From Chroococcidiopsis sp. CCMEE 29 (GTDB taxonomy: Bacteria; Cyanobacteriota; Cyanobacteriia; Cyanobacteriales; Chroococcidiopsidaceae): DNA of 64,000 bases. The DNA is taken from assembly GCF_023558375.1 (NCBI RefSeq), contig NZ_CP083761.1, positions 3,522,501 through 3,586,500 of the forward strand, written 5' to 3'. The notes under the pieces are model-generated. The model was not told where the DNA came from and searched no databases. It was given only the letters and a program-made list of their open reading frames with translations. A program made the translations under genes and the position numbers. The first letter of the stretch is position 1; the number at the start of each line of letters is the position of its first letter. Below, in pieces: positions 26,865-36,243 of the stretch.

Positions 26865-28006
26865 AATTTTTCCAATGGGACAGGGCGGCTGCGTCCTTCT
26901 ACCTCGACACTCGGCCAGTTTGGATCAAGTGTCAGGTTTTCCAGTCCATCCCTTAGGATGACAAACGTGTCTTCAATCTTGGCTCTTACCAAACTTGGGT
27001 TCCAAGCCACAACCATATCTCCTGCCAGTGATTCGGTAGAGGCTGGATTTGCTATGGTCTCTCGTGCCAGATACCCTGTGGTTCCCCCCTGGTGATGTTC
27101 GCGGATCGCTTGGGGATAGCCATGCTGTTGATAAGCCTGCCCAAGCCCGCGATAGACTGCGTTCAGAGGCGTACCGGCACGGCTCAGATTTAGGGCTGTG
27201 GCTTCAATTTCACGGACATGGCGGTGCAACTCCGAATCTTCTGCACTCAGCGAACCAAATGAGACAAATCGGGTGAGGTTCGCATAAAGACCGTATCCCC
27301 GAGCGCAAAACACAAGCATCGCTATTTTTCCCAACGGCTCTCTAGTGGGCGTGGCATGACGGTAGAGCGGTAAACGTCTCTCCCCAGCCACCAAAGTAAG
27401 AGCTGGATGTAGTCCCCTTGCCCACAATGCCTCCGCACCTGCTCCGGCAAGTTGATATTCTGTCCAGGTGGGTTGAGCACTTGAAAGTACCTCAGTCATC
27501 GCTTCGCTAGCCTTACGCCCCACTTGGCGATAGTGATCCAGTTCACGTGGCATCATCACTCGCTTATGATTTATCAGTGACGCAGGTAACGAGTCTTGAT
27601 GGTTGGTGGGGCGATCGCTCAAAATCCTTCCACCTTCGGTAGCTTGCTGCACAAAGGAATCACGCGATGTACTATCAGCCCAAGGATTTATTTGCAACTT
27701 GTAGGGGTGGGTTTCAAACTCGCCCTTACCTGGAAGTTCTTCATCCTGTAGACGTTGAGCTTCAATCTCATCGGTCAATATCCAAGCATCTTCGGTAGTT
27801 ACCAACACTTCGGCAACCCCAGTTTCAGCAGTGAGTAGCACTGTATTGGAGCCACCAGCAGTTGCCCAAGCAAACCAATCGGTGCCGCGTAGTAGCACAC
27901 CCTTCGCTCCGGTTTCGCACAAGGCGTTGCGGATTAAACTTAGCTTGGAGGAAACCTCTTTGAGGGGCGAGAGGGAAGGCTCTTCGTTTTCGTTCAGTGC
28001 ATTCAT
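26861..28006 (-). CDS. M24-fold (aminopeptidase P/creatinase-like) protein lacking most metal ligands
   Basis: The 381-aa protein has a creatinase-like N-terminal domain ([19 protein letters not shown]) and a C-terminal pita-bread domain ([56 protein letters not shown]). Of the five M24 metal ligands, the two Asp appear lost (segment [16 protein letters not shown] has no first Asp and Asn for the second) and the first Glu is Asn (VVAWNPSL); a His and the last Glu remain. Metallopeptidase activity is therefore doubtful; creatinase-like or binding functions are possible. It is coupled to galK and 55 bp after galT. Residues about 93-101 are encoded by a repeat-like palindrome. Confidence 0.75.
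   Translation of the reverse strand: MNALNENEEPSLSPLKEVSSKLSLIRNALCETGAKGVLLRGTDWFAWATAGGSNTVLLTAETGVAEVLVTTEDAWILTDEIEAQRLQDEELPGKGEFETHPYKLQINPWADSTSRDSFVQQATEGGRILSDRPTNHQDSLPASLINHKRVMMPRELDHYRQVGRKASEAMTEVLSSAQPTWTEYQLAGAGAEALWARGLHPALTLVAGERRLPLYRHATPTREPLGKIAMLVFCARGYGLYANLTRFVSFGSLSAEDSELHRHVREIEATALNLSRAGTPLNAVYRGLGQAYQQHGYPQAIREHHQGGTTGYLARETIANPASTESLAGDMVVAWNPSLVRAKIEDTFVILRDGLENLTLDPNWPSVEVEGRSRPVPLEKL
27701..27729. repeat. 29-bp degenerate palindrome inside the M24-like gene
   Basis: GTAGGGGTGGGTTT and AAACTCGCCCTTAC are imperfect inverted arms around one C, close to the arms of the purH (18181) and intergenic (50914) elements. It lies in frame in the gene. Confidence 0.5.
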
Positions 28007-28061
28007 CTAAAACCTCCAGGAGACCCCCACTTTACCTGTACTCAGGTCAGTGGTGGGTAGT

Positions 28062-29162
28062 TTACACTTGAGCGGGTGTTTCGAGATTTACGGCTACAGC
28101 TTGTAGCTCTTTTGCCTTCTCCTCAGGGAGGGCATCATTGGCAAACATCCCTGCGGCAAGTTCTGTTCCTGCAAGGTACTTGAGCCGATCGCGGGTTCGG
28201 TACGGTGGATAAAATTCTGCATGCAGGTGTGATTCTGGATGCATCTGACCGTCGGTCGGTGCCTGAAACCAAGCCATTAAGTAGGGGAATGGACGGTTCC
28301 ACAGTCCGTCGTACTTCAAGGTGACGGTCTTTAATGCTTTGGCAAGTCCCGAGCGTTGCTTTGGGGTTAAATCCATGAATGTGGCAGCTGGTTGGATGGG
28401 GGCAATCCAGACTTCGTAAGGATAGCGCGCCCACGCGGGTACGAAGGCGATCGTCGACTCGTCCTGATAAAGAATCCGCTGGTTATCCTCAATTTCCCGT
28501 TGAATCAGGTCTTGGAGTAAACCCCGCTGGTGCATTTGGTAATGAGCCTGTTCTCGTTCCCACATTCGACCTGGGACAGGCGGTACAAATGGATACGCAT
28601 AGATTTGTCCATGCGGATGGTGCAGGGTAACTCCCACTTCCACACCCTTATTCTCGAACGGCAGTACATACTGAATCTGTGGATGCCCTCCGACTACGCG
28701 GGTGCGGTCTGCCCATACTTGTAAAAGTAACTCCAGGTGATTTAGTTCCAGAGAACCCAAGGATGCCTGTGGATCTTGAGTAAATACCACAACCTCGCAC
28801 GCGCCATTAGCTGGCATGGTGTCAACAATCAGTTCAGGGGCATCATGAGCCGCCACGGACATTGAAGGAAAGCGATTGTCGAAGACTGCCACGTCATAGC
28901 GTCCCTGGGGTAGTTCAGTGGGAAACTGGTCATCTTTAGTAGGTGCCAGCGGGTTGTACTCAGGGGGCGGCATAAAGGTACGCCCTTGGCGATGACTAGC
29001 GTAAGCAACCCATTCACCCCGCAATGGATGCCAGCGCAGGTGAGGATTTGCCCTAACAGCCTCATTACTAGGGCTGGGGGCTTGTAGTCCGGTTTCAATC
29101 GGATAGCGACTGTATAAGGTCAGTTGGCGACCATCGGGTTTTAACAACTTGTGGGAGTACAT
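28062..29162 (-). CDS. galT: Galactose-1-phosphate uridylyltransferase
   Basis: GalT exchanges UMP between UDP-glucose and galactose-1-phosphate. The 366-aa protein carries the active-site HxH in HHPHGQIYAYPF, where the second His is uridylylated, the N-terminal HLRWHPLRGEWVAYASHRQGR and the C-terminal HLHAEFYPPYR metal-site region. Its start overlaps the end of the GH2 gene by 22 bp, and the M24-like gene follows after 55 bp. No galE is in the window, so epimerisation would rely on a gene elsewhere. Confidence 0.95.
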   Translation of the reverse strand: MYSHKLLKPDGRQLTLYSRYPIETGLQAPSPSNEAVRANPHLRWHPLRGEWVAYASHRQGRTFMPPPEYNPLAPTKDDQFPTELPQGRYDVAVFDNRFPSMSVAAHDAPELIVDTMPANGACEVVVFTQDPQASLGSLELNHLELLLQVWADRTRVVGGHPQIQYVLPFENKGVEVGVTLHHPHGQIYAYPFVPPVPGRMWEREQAHYQMHQRGLLQDLIQREIEDNQRILYQDESTIAFVPAWARYPYEVWIAPIQPAATFMDLTPKQRSGLAKALKTVTLKYDGLWNRPFPYLMAWFQAPTDGQMHPESHLHAEFYPPYRTRDRLKYLAGTELAAGMFANDALPEEKAKELQAVAVNLETPAQV

Positions 29163-31054
29163 ATTCCTCCTGATAAGGTCGCAGCTGCGATCGCCTCCAA
29201 GGGAAATTTAGGCGTGCGATCGGCATACAACAGACCGTTTGCTTCTTGGAATGTATCAGTGAACTGTGTATAACAAAATCCGCTAAAGATCTCTATTCGA
29301 TTCACTACCTCTAGCAGCGCGGTGTATTTCATTTCCAGTTCAGAGATATTCGAGCAGCGCTCATATCCCCAAGCTTTGTCAGCATCAGGTTTATCTCCAA
29401 TCGCGTAGGCAATGCCGCCAAACTCGGTTAGCATTACCGGCTGACCTTGGTGAGGATAACCATCCAGTGTCAGGATGCGTCCCCCCGGACGCTTACGCTC
29501 AAACAGATCTGATAGCTTGACCTCAGGTCCGTAGCGCTTTGCCAATTGCTGTGGCTTGGTGTCGTAGTCGTGAAGGGCGATGATGTCCGTATCCGTACTC
29601 TCCCAGCCATCGTTGCCAATTACCGGACGAGTCGGGTCCAGGGTTTTGGTTAAGTGATACAGTGCCAGAACGTAGTTGCGATGAGCCGCCGTCTCGACCA
29701 AATTCGGAACTCCCCAGGATTCATTAAACGGCACCCAAACTATAATGCAGGGGTGGCTGGAATCTCGCTCGATCACCTCGGTCCACTCTTTAGTGATGCG
29801 CTCTACTGCTTTGTAAGTGAATCTATAGGCGCTGGGCATTTCCTCCCAAACCAGCAAACCCAGCACATCTGCCCAGTATAAGAAACGAGGGTCTTCAATT
29901 TTCTGGTGCTTTCGCACACCGTTGAACCCCATGCTTTTGACTAGTTCGACATCGCGCCGCAATGCCTCATCTGACGGCGCTGTCATTAGGGTGTCCGGCC
30001 AGTAGCCCTGATCCAGAACCAGCCGCAAATAGTAAGGACGACCGTTAAGTATGAAGCGATCGCGCTGGATACTGACAGTCCGCATTGCTGTATAAGACGT
30101 CACCTCATCGAGCAGCTCATCCTTGCACCAGAGCTGAATCTGAGCGTGGATCAAGGTCGGCTTCTCGGGACTCCAGAGCAATTCGTTGCGGTAGTCATCA
30201 ATGCCAGGGTCGGAAAGTGCTATGCGCCGCTGAACCTCTCCATTGATTACTTCGTAGGAATCGTTCACCAGCAGCTGGTTGCCAACGCTCAGTTTCACCT
30301 TTATCTGTATGCCATCGTGCCGCTCACCAGCAACAGCAGCGTAAAAGCCAATCTCCCAGCGCTCAAAGTGGGGGGTCCAGTGAATGCGGTCAATATATGT
30401 CTTACCGACGCACTCAACCCAGACGGTCTGCCAAATCCCAGTGGTGCGCGGGTACCAAATACTGTGTGGTTCCAACTGCCAATCCTGCTTGCCACGCGGC
30501 TTTGTCAAGTCGTGGGGATCGTCAGCTGCCCATAGGGTGATCCTTTGAGGTCCGTTTTCATTCAAAACAGGCGTGATGTCAATGCTAAAAGGAGTATGAC
30601 CGCCTTCATGTTCAATCATGAATTGACCGTTAACCCACACACGCGCACGATAGTCTACGGCTCCGAAGTGGAGTAGCACCCTACCCTCACCCCTAGGTAA
30701 GTCAAATTCGCGCTCGTACCAGCAGTTCGGATGAAACCCCGTATCACCGATACCGCTTCTAGTGGATTCCGGAGCGAACGGAACTTCAATGGTATGCGAC
30801 CACTCGCGAATATCACTAGGTTGAACACATCGTCCAGCGTCGTCAAATGTAAACTTCCATGAACCATTGAGACAAATCCAGTCCGAGCGCTGCAACTGTG
30901 GACGTGGATATGCCATTTCGGGCAGGCGAAAAGTATTTATAGTACTGGTCATAGTACTGGGATTAGAGGGTACTTCCCTGCCAGGGCGCTCGAGACATTT
31001 ACCAAATGATTTCATTAAAACATCTATCCTAGGGGATAAATCCAGATTACCCAT
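29141..31054 (-). CDS. Glycoside hydrolase family 2 (beta-galactosidase/beta-glucuronidase type)
   Basis: The 637-aa enzyme has the GH2 order: sugar-binding jelly roll (LNGSWKFTFDD; WYEREFDLP; VWVNGQFMIEHEGGHTPFSID), an immunoglobulin-like domain, then a TIM barrel (RDRFILNGRPYYLRLVLDQG) with acid/base Glu in VPFNESWG and nucleophile Glu in MLTEFGG. No signal peptide is seen, so it is probably cytoplasmic. The first 34 residues do not look like the fold, and ATG 30952 (MTSTINTFRLPEM) is a likely alternative start. Being first in an operon with galT and galK, it most likely releases galactose from beta-galactosides; the specificity is inferred from context. Confidence 0.87.
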   Translation of the reverse strand: MGNLDLSPRIDVLMKSFGKCLERPGREVPSNPSTMTSTINTFRLPEMAYPRPQLQRSDWICLNGSWKFTFDDAGRCVQPSDIREWSHTIEVPFAPESTRSGIGDTGFHPNCWYEREFDLPRGEGRVLLHFGAVDYRARVWVNGQFMIEHEGGHTPFSIDITPVLNENGPQRITLWAADDPHDLTKPRGKQDWQLEPHSIWYPRTTGIWQTVWVECVGKTYIDRIHWTPHFERWEIGFYAAVAGERHDGIQIKVKLSVGNQLLVNDSYEVINGEVQRRIALSDPGIDDYRNELLWSPEKPTLIHAQIQLWCKDELLDEVTSYTAMRTVSIQRDRFILNGRPYYLRLVLDQGYWPDTLMTAPSDEALRRDVELVKSMGFNGVRKHQKIEDPRFLYWADVLGLLVWEEMPSAYRFTYKAVERITKEWTEVIERDSSHPCIIVWVPFNESWGVPNLVETAAHRNYVLALYHLTKTLDPTRPVIGNDGWESTDTDIIALHDYDTKPQQLAKRYGPEVKLSDLFERKRPGGRILTLDGYPHQGQPVMLTEFGGIAYAIGDKPDADKAWGYERCSNISELEMKYTALLEVVNRIEIFSGFCYTQFTDTFQEANGLLYADRTPKFPLEAIAAATLSGGICTPTSC

Positions 31055-31472
31055 AACTACCCCCTATTGAACACTGCTTTTTGCTTGAAATAAAAAAATT
31101 GTTGGGTATCACTAAACAAACTGGTTTGGAGCCAATTCAGGTTTTATCGTCTAACCAGACTGCACTGTTTGAACTTTTTTCTTGCTGGCATTTAAAAAGC
31201 CTTTAGCATAAAAAGATACAAACTTCCTGATTGCCTTCTGTATTAATTACAGGCTGCAAGTCAGACATCTTCTTCAAAGTTTTGCTAAAATTAAAGTCAT
31301 ATTTTTTAGATGTTTAACTTATAACCTTTACTCTGTCTTTATTCTAACTTAAATGGAATAGGGCTCAGAGCGTGGGTACCAGGGATCAGAGGATCTCTCT
31401 CGCACTGACTCCCTATCTCTGCTTTCTGAACCCTAACACTTACTTAAATTTGCAAGCTCATAGAAATTAGAT
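31055..31472. other. Gene-free interval upstream of the galactoside operon
   Basis: It is AT-rich, about 420 bp, with no supported coding region. The operon promoter should be here. A G-rich GGTACCAGGGATCAGAGG repeat piece lies near 31373-31392. I could not identify a specific operator. Confidence 0.4.
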
Positions 31473-31835
31473 TTATTCTTGACCTGTTACCTTTTTAACG
31501 ACTTTTTGCACTTGTTCTGGTAAACTCGGCTCGGGGTTTTCTTCTTTGGATGCTTTTACGCTCTTTACCTTATGCTTGTCACTAGGATCAAATGGTTGAT
31601 CGGCGTTTGGTGATTCTTCTTGCCTAACCTCTTCTAACATACCCGTGCCTTGCCGGTATTGGTAGGCGCGGTCAACTTTTTCATCGGCTGACAGCTTATC
31701 CATTGAACGTGTCACTGCATAACTAGGATGAGCTGTGAAAATAAATAAACCTGACAATGTGATTAAAGTCATTAGACTTAAAACAAACATTGTGTGGCGC
31801 ATTATTTGTTTTACGCCTAATAAAATTCGCTGCAT
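31473..31835 (-). CDS. Small secreted/anchored charged protein
   Basis: The start is taken at the ATG of MQRILLGVKQIM; the frame extends 11 codons further up to 31868 but without family-like features. The 120-aa protein has a hydrophobic segment (MFVLSLMTLITLSGLFIFTA) ending HPSYA, a signal peptide or membrane anchor. The mature part is highly charged with MDKLSADEKVDRAYQYRQGT and a Lys/Glu-rich tail (VQKVVKKVTGQE). I do not recognise a named family; it should act in the periplasm or thylakoid lumen. Confidence 0.65.
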   Translation of the reverse strand: MQRILLGVKQIMRHTMFVLSLMTLITLSGLFIFTAHPSYAVTRSMDKLSADEKVDRAYQYRQGTGMLEEVRQEESPNADQPFDPSDKHKVKSVKASKEENPEPSLPEQVQKVVKKVTGQE

Positions 31836-31988
31836 ATAAAATCCCTCCAAATTTAAAGTGATGAGCAATAAAAGTATGAAGTAGAAAGGTCAATTTAGCC
31901 TTTATCTTTCAGCCTTCATCCTTCCTCGTGCATGGTACGTGTCTACCTACAGTTGTGCCTTCTGCCGGAGGACACATTCATCTTCTTG

Positions 31989-33092
31989 CTACAGCCACTC
32001 TTGATGAATTTTAATTCCCCGGCTTTGCATCGTTTCTTCAAATAAATCTGTAGGAAGTGCTTGTTCAACGGGCCAGACACCAGGTTTTTTAAGTTTGCCT
32101 TCTAGCAGCAGTTGGGCAATGCTACCAGTGCCACAACCAGAAGCGATCGCTGTATTTTCATGTACCAAAGTTGAGCAATAACTGGCTGGCTGACTATCTT
32201 TAAGCCCATTAACTTCAGAACGAATCGCTACCCCAATCCCACTGAAACGGTTTGTTGCATCAGTCATAAAATGACTGACATGGGCTAAAAACTCAATCCA
32301 AGCTTTATTGTGCATCAAGGGCTTGGGAAACCAATGGGCAGCTATCCAAGTAAGATGATTGTAAAAATCGGGAATTGAGCCAAACTTGGTAATGACAGTT
32401 TTGGCTGGGAAAGTATCTGGTAGGGTAAAGGCTTCTGGCATATCAAACCAGTAAACGTGGGATTTGCCATAGGGCGGAGGAAATTCAACCGTTTCGCGAT
32501 CGCTATACGGCTTCACCTCCTGCCATTTCCCATCAATCCAAGCTTTAAACGGTTTTTGTAGTCCTAAAAACGTAGTTCGCATCACTGTAACACCAGCACC
32601 GCCAGACCCCGCTACTAGATAACTGAGGTGAATGCGTTCTGGTTTATCTAACTGCTCGACACCTTGACGCACCATACTGTTAGAAATGCCAGGGAAAATG
32701 CCGGTGTTAATGATTGCTGTGACTCCAGCTGCCTCAGCTGCGGCACGGCATTCCAAAGCTTTGAGAGTAAACGACGGGTGATCGCTGACATCCAGATAGT
32801 TAATGCCTTGTTCAATGCATAGTTGGAGGACAGTAGTGTCGCGGAAGTGAAAGGGACCAGCACAGTGAATCACAAGATTAGATTGGGCGATCGCCTGCTT
32901 TAGCCCTTCCTTATCTGCCAAATCTAAACTCAGAAATTCCACTTGCGGTCCTAATTGGTCACTAACCGCTATCCCAGCAGCTGAATTCCGGCTAGTAATC
33001 GTAATTTTTGCCTGCGTGTGGCTGGTAATATCTCGGGCAACACTGCTGCCAATCCGCCCCCGACCCCCAATAATTAAAACCTGGTCTGTCAT
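31989..33092 (-). CDS. Saccharopine dehydrogenase-like NAD(P)-binding protein
   Basis: The 367-aa protein (start at MTDQVLIIGG; GTG 33110 is also possible) has a Rossmann motif GGRGRIGSSVARDI, VEFLSLDLAD, and the saccharopine-dehydrogenase-like NLVIHCAGPFHF and GINYLDVSDH. No substrate can be read. It lies 131 bp downstream of crtO on the same strand, so a link to carotenoid metabolism is possible but unproven. Confidence 0.8.
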   Translation of the reverse strand: MTDQVLIIGGRGRIGSSVARDITSHTQAKITITSRNSAAGIAVSDQLGPQVEFLSLDLADKEGLKQAIAQSNLVIHCAGPFHFRDTTVLQLCIEQGINYLDVSDHPSFTLKALECRAAAEAAGVTAIINTGIFPGISNSMVRQGVEQLDKPERIHLSYLVAGSGGAGVTVMRTTFLGLQKPFKAWIDGKWQEVKPYSDRETVEFPPPYGKSHVYWFDMPEAFTLPDTFPAKTVITKFGSIPDFYNHLTWIAAHWFPKPLMHNKAWIEFLAHVSHFMTDATNRFSGIGVAIRSEVNGLKDSQPASYCSTLVHENTAIASGCGTGSIAQLLLEGKLKKPGVWPVEQALPTDLFEETMQSRGIKIHQEWL

Positions 33093-33222
33093 TGATTCAG
33101 AATAGGTCACTCCATATCTATTGGAGCAAATTTAAGTCCTCCTTTTCCTCGGTTGCAAGGATGACATTGTTTCCCTAAAAAGGAGGAAATAAGAGGGGTA
33201 AGGGAGGTACACTAAAGATAAC

Positions 33223-34917
33223 TTATTGGATCTTGAAGACGGACTCAACAGTTGATTTAAGCGAATCCCGCGCATCCTTGAGTGTTTCAGTCAGCGGCTG
33301 TTGTTCATGTAGAAACACACGCGCGCAGAGGCGTCCAGGCAATCCCGAAATCGAACCACCCGGATGGGTTCCTGCCCCAGTAAGATATAAATTCTCAATT
33401 GGCGTTTTATAATTAGCCAATTCTGGTAGCGGACGGAAGCAAAGCATCTGTTCTAGGGTCATGTCAAGGTGGTAGTAGTTGCCCTTGTAACTCCCCAAGC
33501 GTTCTCCCAACTCAGCGGGGCTTTCCACATGACGAGCAATGATGGAGTGTTTGAGATTGGGCGAATACTGGGCTAGCTTATCAATTACTCGGTCTGCCAC
33601 TTTGTTTTTCAGTTCATCTGTCCAGCCAGTGCCTTTCAAACCTGTGCCTTCTGCACCAGCAATTTGATAAGGGGCAAAAAACTCAATCCAGAGTGTGTGC
33701 TTGCCTTCTGGTGCCATTGAAGGATCGAGTCCGGTGGGCATAACCACATACATTGAAGGGTCTTCATCTGGAATTTTGCCGATGGTAATCTCACTATGAG
33801 CCTTTTCAACGTGGTTGACAGAATCGGCAATTAGGATAGAGCCAATTAGGTACTCATCTTTGTGGTCGTGGTGTTCAAATCGCAGTGGTTCAGATAAGGC
33901 ACAGTCAATCTTAAGGATAGTTTCGTTATTGTTGACGATGCGGCGATCTAATCGCTCCCGCAGATTTGGATCGGCACTATCAACATCACTTGCATCCATT
34001 AGTTGTAAGAATAACCGTTTGGCGTCAATACTTGAGATTACGCCCTTATTAGCACGATATTCTTTGCCACCAGCAACCCGAACTCCTATAGCCCGACCAT
34101 TATCAACTAATATTTGCTCAACGTTCTGGTCAGTTAGAATAACGCCACCTTTACTTCTTACTAAATTCACTAATGCTTCAGTAAGTGCGCCAGTGCCGCC
34201 GCGTGGTCGAGCCATACCGGGCTCGTGACGCATAACCATCATCATCGCCCCAAAGGACATCGCCTTTTGAGAGGGAGGCGCACTTAGTTCTGCCGATAGT
34301 CGCGCAAGGGGAGCTTTGACAAACTCAGAATCAAAATACTCGCTTAGGTTATCTATTGGGCTATTGAACATCGTGCGAAGTAAATCCAACGTTTCGTTAG
34401 GACCACCCATCAGCGATAAGAGATCTCGAAGGTTTTTCAGGTCGTAGTTTCCTGCAATATCAACGAGAGATTTTGGTGGAGCATTGAAAAACGGAGTAAC
34501 GGAACGAACGAAGCGCTGCCAGAAGTTGGCATATTCAGCGTATTTTTGGGCATCGCGCTGATTGTAACAGGCAATCTCCGCACAAGTCTTCTCGACCGAC
34601 TTATGAGCCAAGAAGTATTTGCCATCGGGATGGGGACAAAAGGCAACCGGATCGCAGTATAGATATTCCAGCCCGTACTTGTGCAGTTCTAATTCCTGTA
34701 TTACTGGTCCCAGGAAAATAAACAAGTGATTGATAGCGCAGGGGTTGAACTTAAACCCAGGAGCCTCCTGCGGCATGAGTTCCTCGGTTGTCGAACCGCC
34801 GCCTGGAAACGGTTGCTTTTCGAGTAGCAAGACGCTATACCCAGCTTTAAGTAAATAAGCAGCACAGACTAACCCATTATGACCAGCGCCAATAATGACG
34901 ACATCATACGCTTCCAT
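33223..34917 (-). CDS. crtO: CrtO-type beta-carotene ketolase
   Basis: CrtO oxidises beta-carotene rings to keto groups, giving echinenone or canthaxanthin. The 564-aa protein belongs to the phytoene-desaturase-like FAD family: dinucleotide motif VVIIGAGHNGLVCAAYLL, RPRGGTGALTEALV, and the C-terminal NLYLTGAGTHPGGSISGLPG. It strongly resembles the Synechocystis CrtO from memory, including FNPCAINHLFIFLGPV and LGSYKGNYYHLDM. That makes ketolase a better call than desaturase or CrtISO. The gene is upstream of the saccharopine-dehydrogenase-like gene. Its product would provide the ligand for HCP/OCP proteins such as the one at 48089. Confidence 0.85.
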   Translation of the reverse strand: MEAYDVVIIGAGHNGLVCAAYLLKAGYSVLLLEKQPFPGGGSTTEELMPQEAPGFKFNPCAINHLFIFLGPVIQELELHKYGLEYLYCDPVAFCPHPDGKYFLAHKSVEKTCAEIACYNQRDAQKYAEYANFWQRFVRSVTPFFNAPPKSLVDIAGNYDLKNLRDLLSLMGGPNETLDLLRTMFNSPIDNLSEYFDSEFVKAPLARLSAELSAPPSQKAMSFGAMMMVMRHEPGMARPRGGTGALTEALVNLVRSKGGVILTDQNVEQILVDNGRAIGVRVAGGKEYRANKGVISSIDAKRLFLQLMDASDVDSADPNLRERLDRRIVNNNETILKIDCALSEPLRFEHHDHKDEYLIGSILIADSVNHVEKAHSEITIGKIPDEDPSMYVVMPTGLDPSMAPEGKHTLWIEFFAPYQIAGAEGTGLKGTGWTDELKNKVADRVIDKLAQYSPNLKHSIIARHVESPAELGERLGSYKGNYYHLDMTLEQMLCFRPLPELANYKTPIENLYLTGAGTHPGGSISGLPGRLCARVFLHEQQPLTETLKDARDSLKSTVESVFKIQ

Positions 34918-35225
34918 GATTATGACTTCGGGAATATATTAGTATCTTTCCTGATGCTAGAGAGCGGTTCAAAAATCTAAATCTTTCGCCAGTTATAGAA
35001 TCATAACCAAAAAGGGGCTAGGAGCCAGAGAGCAGGGAAAATCTGCCACTTTTTTGAGCGTTGCTGGGGAACTGTCAATCCTGCGGCTGATGTAGGCAGG
35101 CTTGCACTGACTTATTTATTGGTAGAAGTTGAACTCTTACATTTCAACTAAACCAAATATTTCTAGACTGGCTTTACCTTCAGGCGTAAAGAATTTGTAA
35201 TGAGGACTTTAAGGAGTAGCAACCG
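34918..35225. other. Divergent promoter region between crtO and the PHA operon
   Basis: About 308 bp with no gene. It must contain promoters for crtO (minus) and for the SDR-phaE-phaC operon (plus). AAGGAGTAGCAACCG precedes the SDR start as ribosome binding site. A G-rich repeat piece (GGAGCCAGAGAGCAGGG) lies near 35020. Confidence 0.45.
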
Positions 35226-36242
35226 ATGCAACTGAAGCCAATAAATCAGCAGGTCGTTGCAGTCGTTGGGGCTTCCAGCGGCATCGGGCGTGAGACAGCC
35301 CTCCAGTTTGCCAAGCGAGGGGCAAAGGTAGTGGTTTCTGCTCGGAGCGAACCAGCACTGACATCTCTGGTAGACGAAATCCGGCGCTTTGGGGGTGAGG
35401 CAATCTATATACTCGCTGATGTGAGTGATTTCGAGCAAGTCAAGGCGATCGCTGACCATACTGTGGAGGTGTATGGGCGACTGGATACGTGGGTGCATGT
35501 ACCCTCCAACAACGTCTTTGCCATGTTCGACAACATAAAACCAGAAGAGTTTGAGCGCGTTATCGATGTCAGCCTGATGGGGCAGGTATACGGTGCCATG
35601 GCGGCGCTACCCCATCTTAAGCGTGAGGGACGGGGGGCGCTGATCCACATTTCTTCAATGTTGGGCAGGCGATCGCTCCCGCTCCAGAGTGCCTACTGTG
35701 CGGCAAAGCACGGCGTAGAAGGCTTCCTCGAATCCCTGCGCGTCGAACTGCAACATGAGCGAATACCTATCAGCGTGACGAGTGTGAAACCCGCCGCAGT
35801 CAACACACCCTTCTATAACAATGCTCTTACGAAGTTAGGCGTGAAGCCGTCAGGACCACCGCCCTACTACGAACCCAGCCTAGTGGCTGACGCGATCCTC
35901 TACGTTGCCGAACACCCAACTCGCGACTTTCTCGTTGGGGATGCGGCTAGAGTGCTAGATCTGCTACAGCGTCTCTCGCCGTCACTGTTGGATTACTTGT
36001 TTAAGCGTGTCGCTTTCCCACTCCAGCGTACCAATCAGCCGAAGTCCGAAGATGCGCCAAACAATCTTTACGAACCTATCCCAATCCTGGATAGAGTTGA
36101 GGGAGACTTTGGCAGCTTGGCGATCCCGAGCGTTACCGACTGGCTGGATAAGAATCCGCCGCTTAAGTGGGGTGTGATCGTTGGTATAGTCGCGTTAGCG
36201 TTACTGGCATCACAAGCAATCAAAAACGGGGGTCAGATATAG
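35226..36242 (+). CDS. SDR-family oxidoreductase with C-terminal membrane anchor
   Basis: The 338-aa protein has the SDR cofactor motif VGASSGIGRETALQ, the site YCAAKHGVEGF (Tyr-xxx-Lys) and Ser in ISSMLG. The usual NNAG is SNNVF here. The last about 20 residues form a hydrophobic segment (WGVIVGIVALALLASQAI), suggesting membrane or granule association. It is the first gene of an operon with phaE (2-bp gap) and phaC. It differs from PhaB at 40872 and its substrate is unknown; a granule-associated reductase is speculation. Confidence 0.85.
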   Translation: MQLKPINQQVVAVVGASSGIGRETALQFAKRGAKVVVSARSEPALTSLVDEIRRFGGEAIYILADVSDFEQVKAIADHTVEVYGRLDTWVHVPSNNVFAMFDNIKPEEFERVIDVSLMGQVYGAMAALPHLKREGRGALIHISSMLGRRSLPLQSAYCAAKHGVEGFLESLRVELQHERIPISVTSVKPAAVNTPFYNNALTKLGVKPSGPPPYYEPSLVADAILYVAEHPTRDFLVGDAARVLDLLQRLSPSLLDYLFKRVAFPLQRTNQPKSEDAPNNLYEPIPILDRVEGDFGSLAIPSVTDWLDKNPPLKWGVIVGIVALALLASQAIKNGGQI

Positions 36243-36243
36243 G

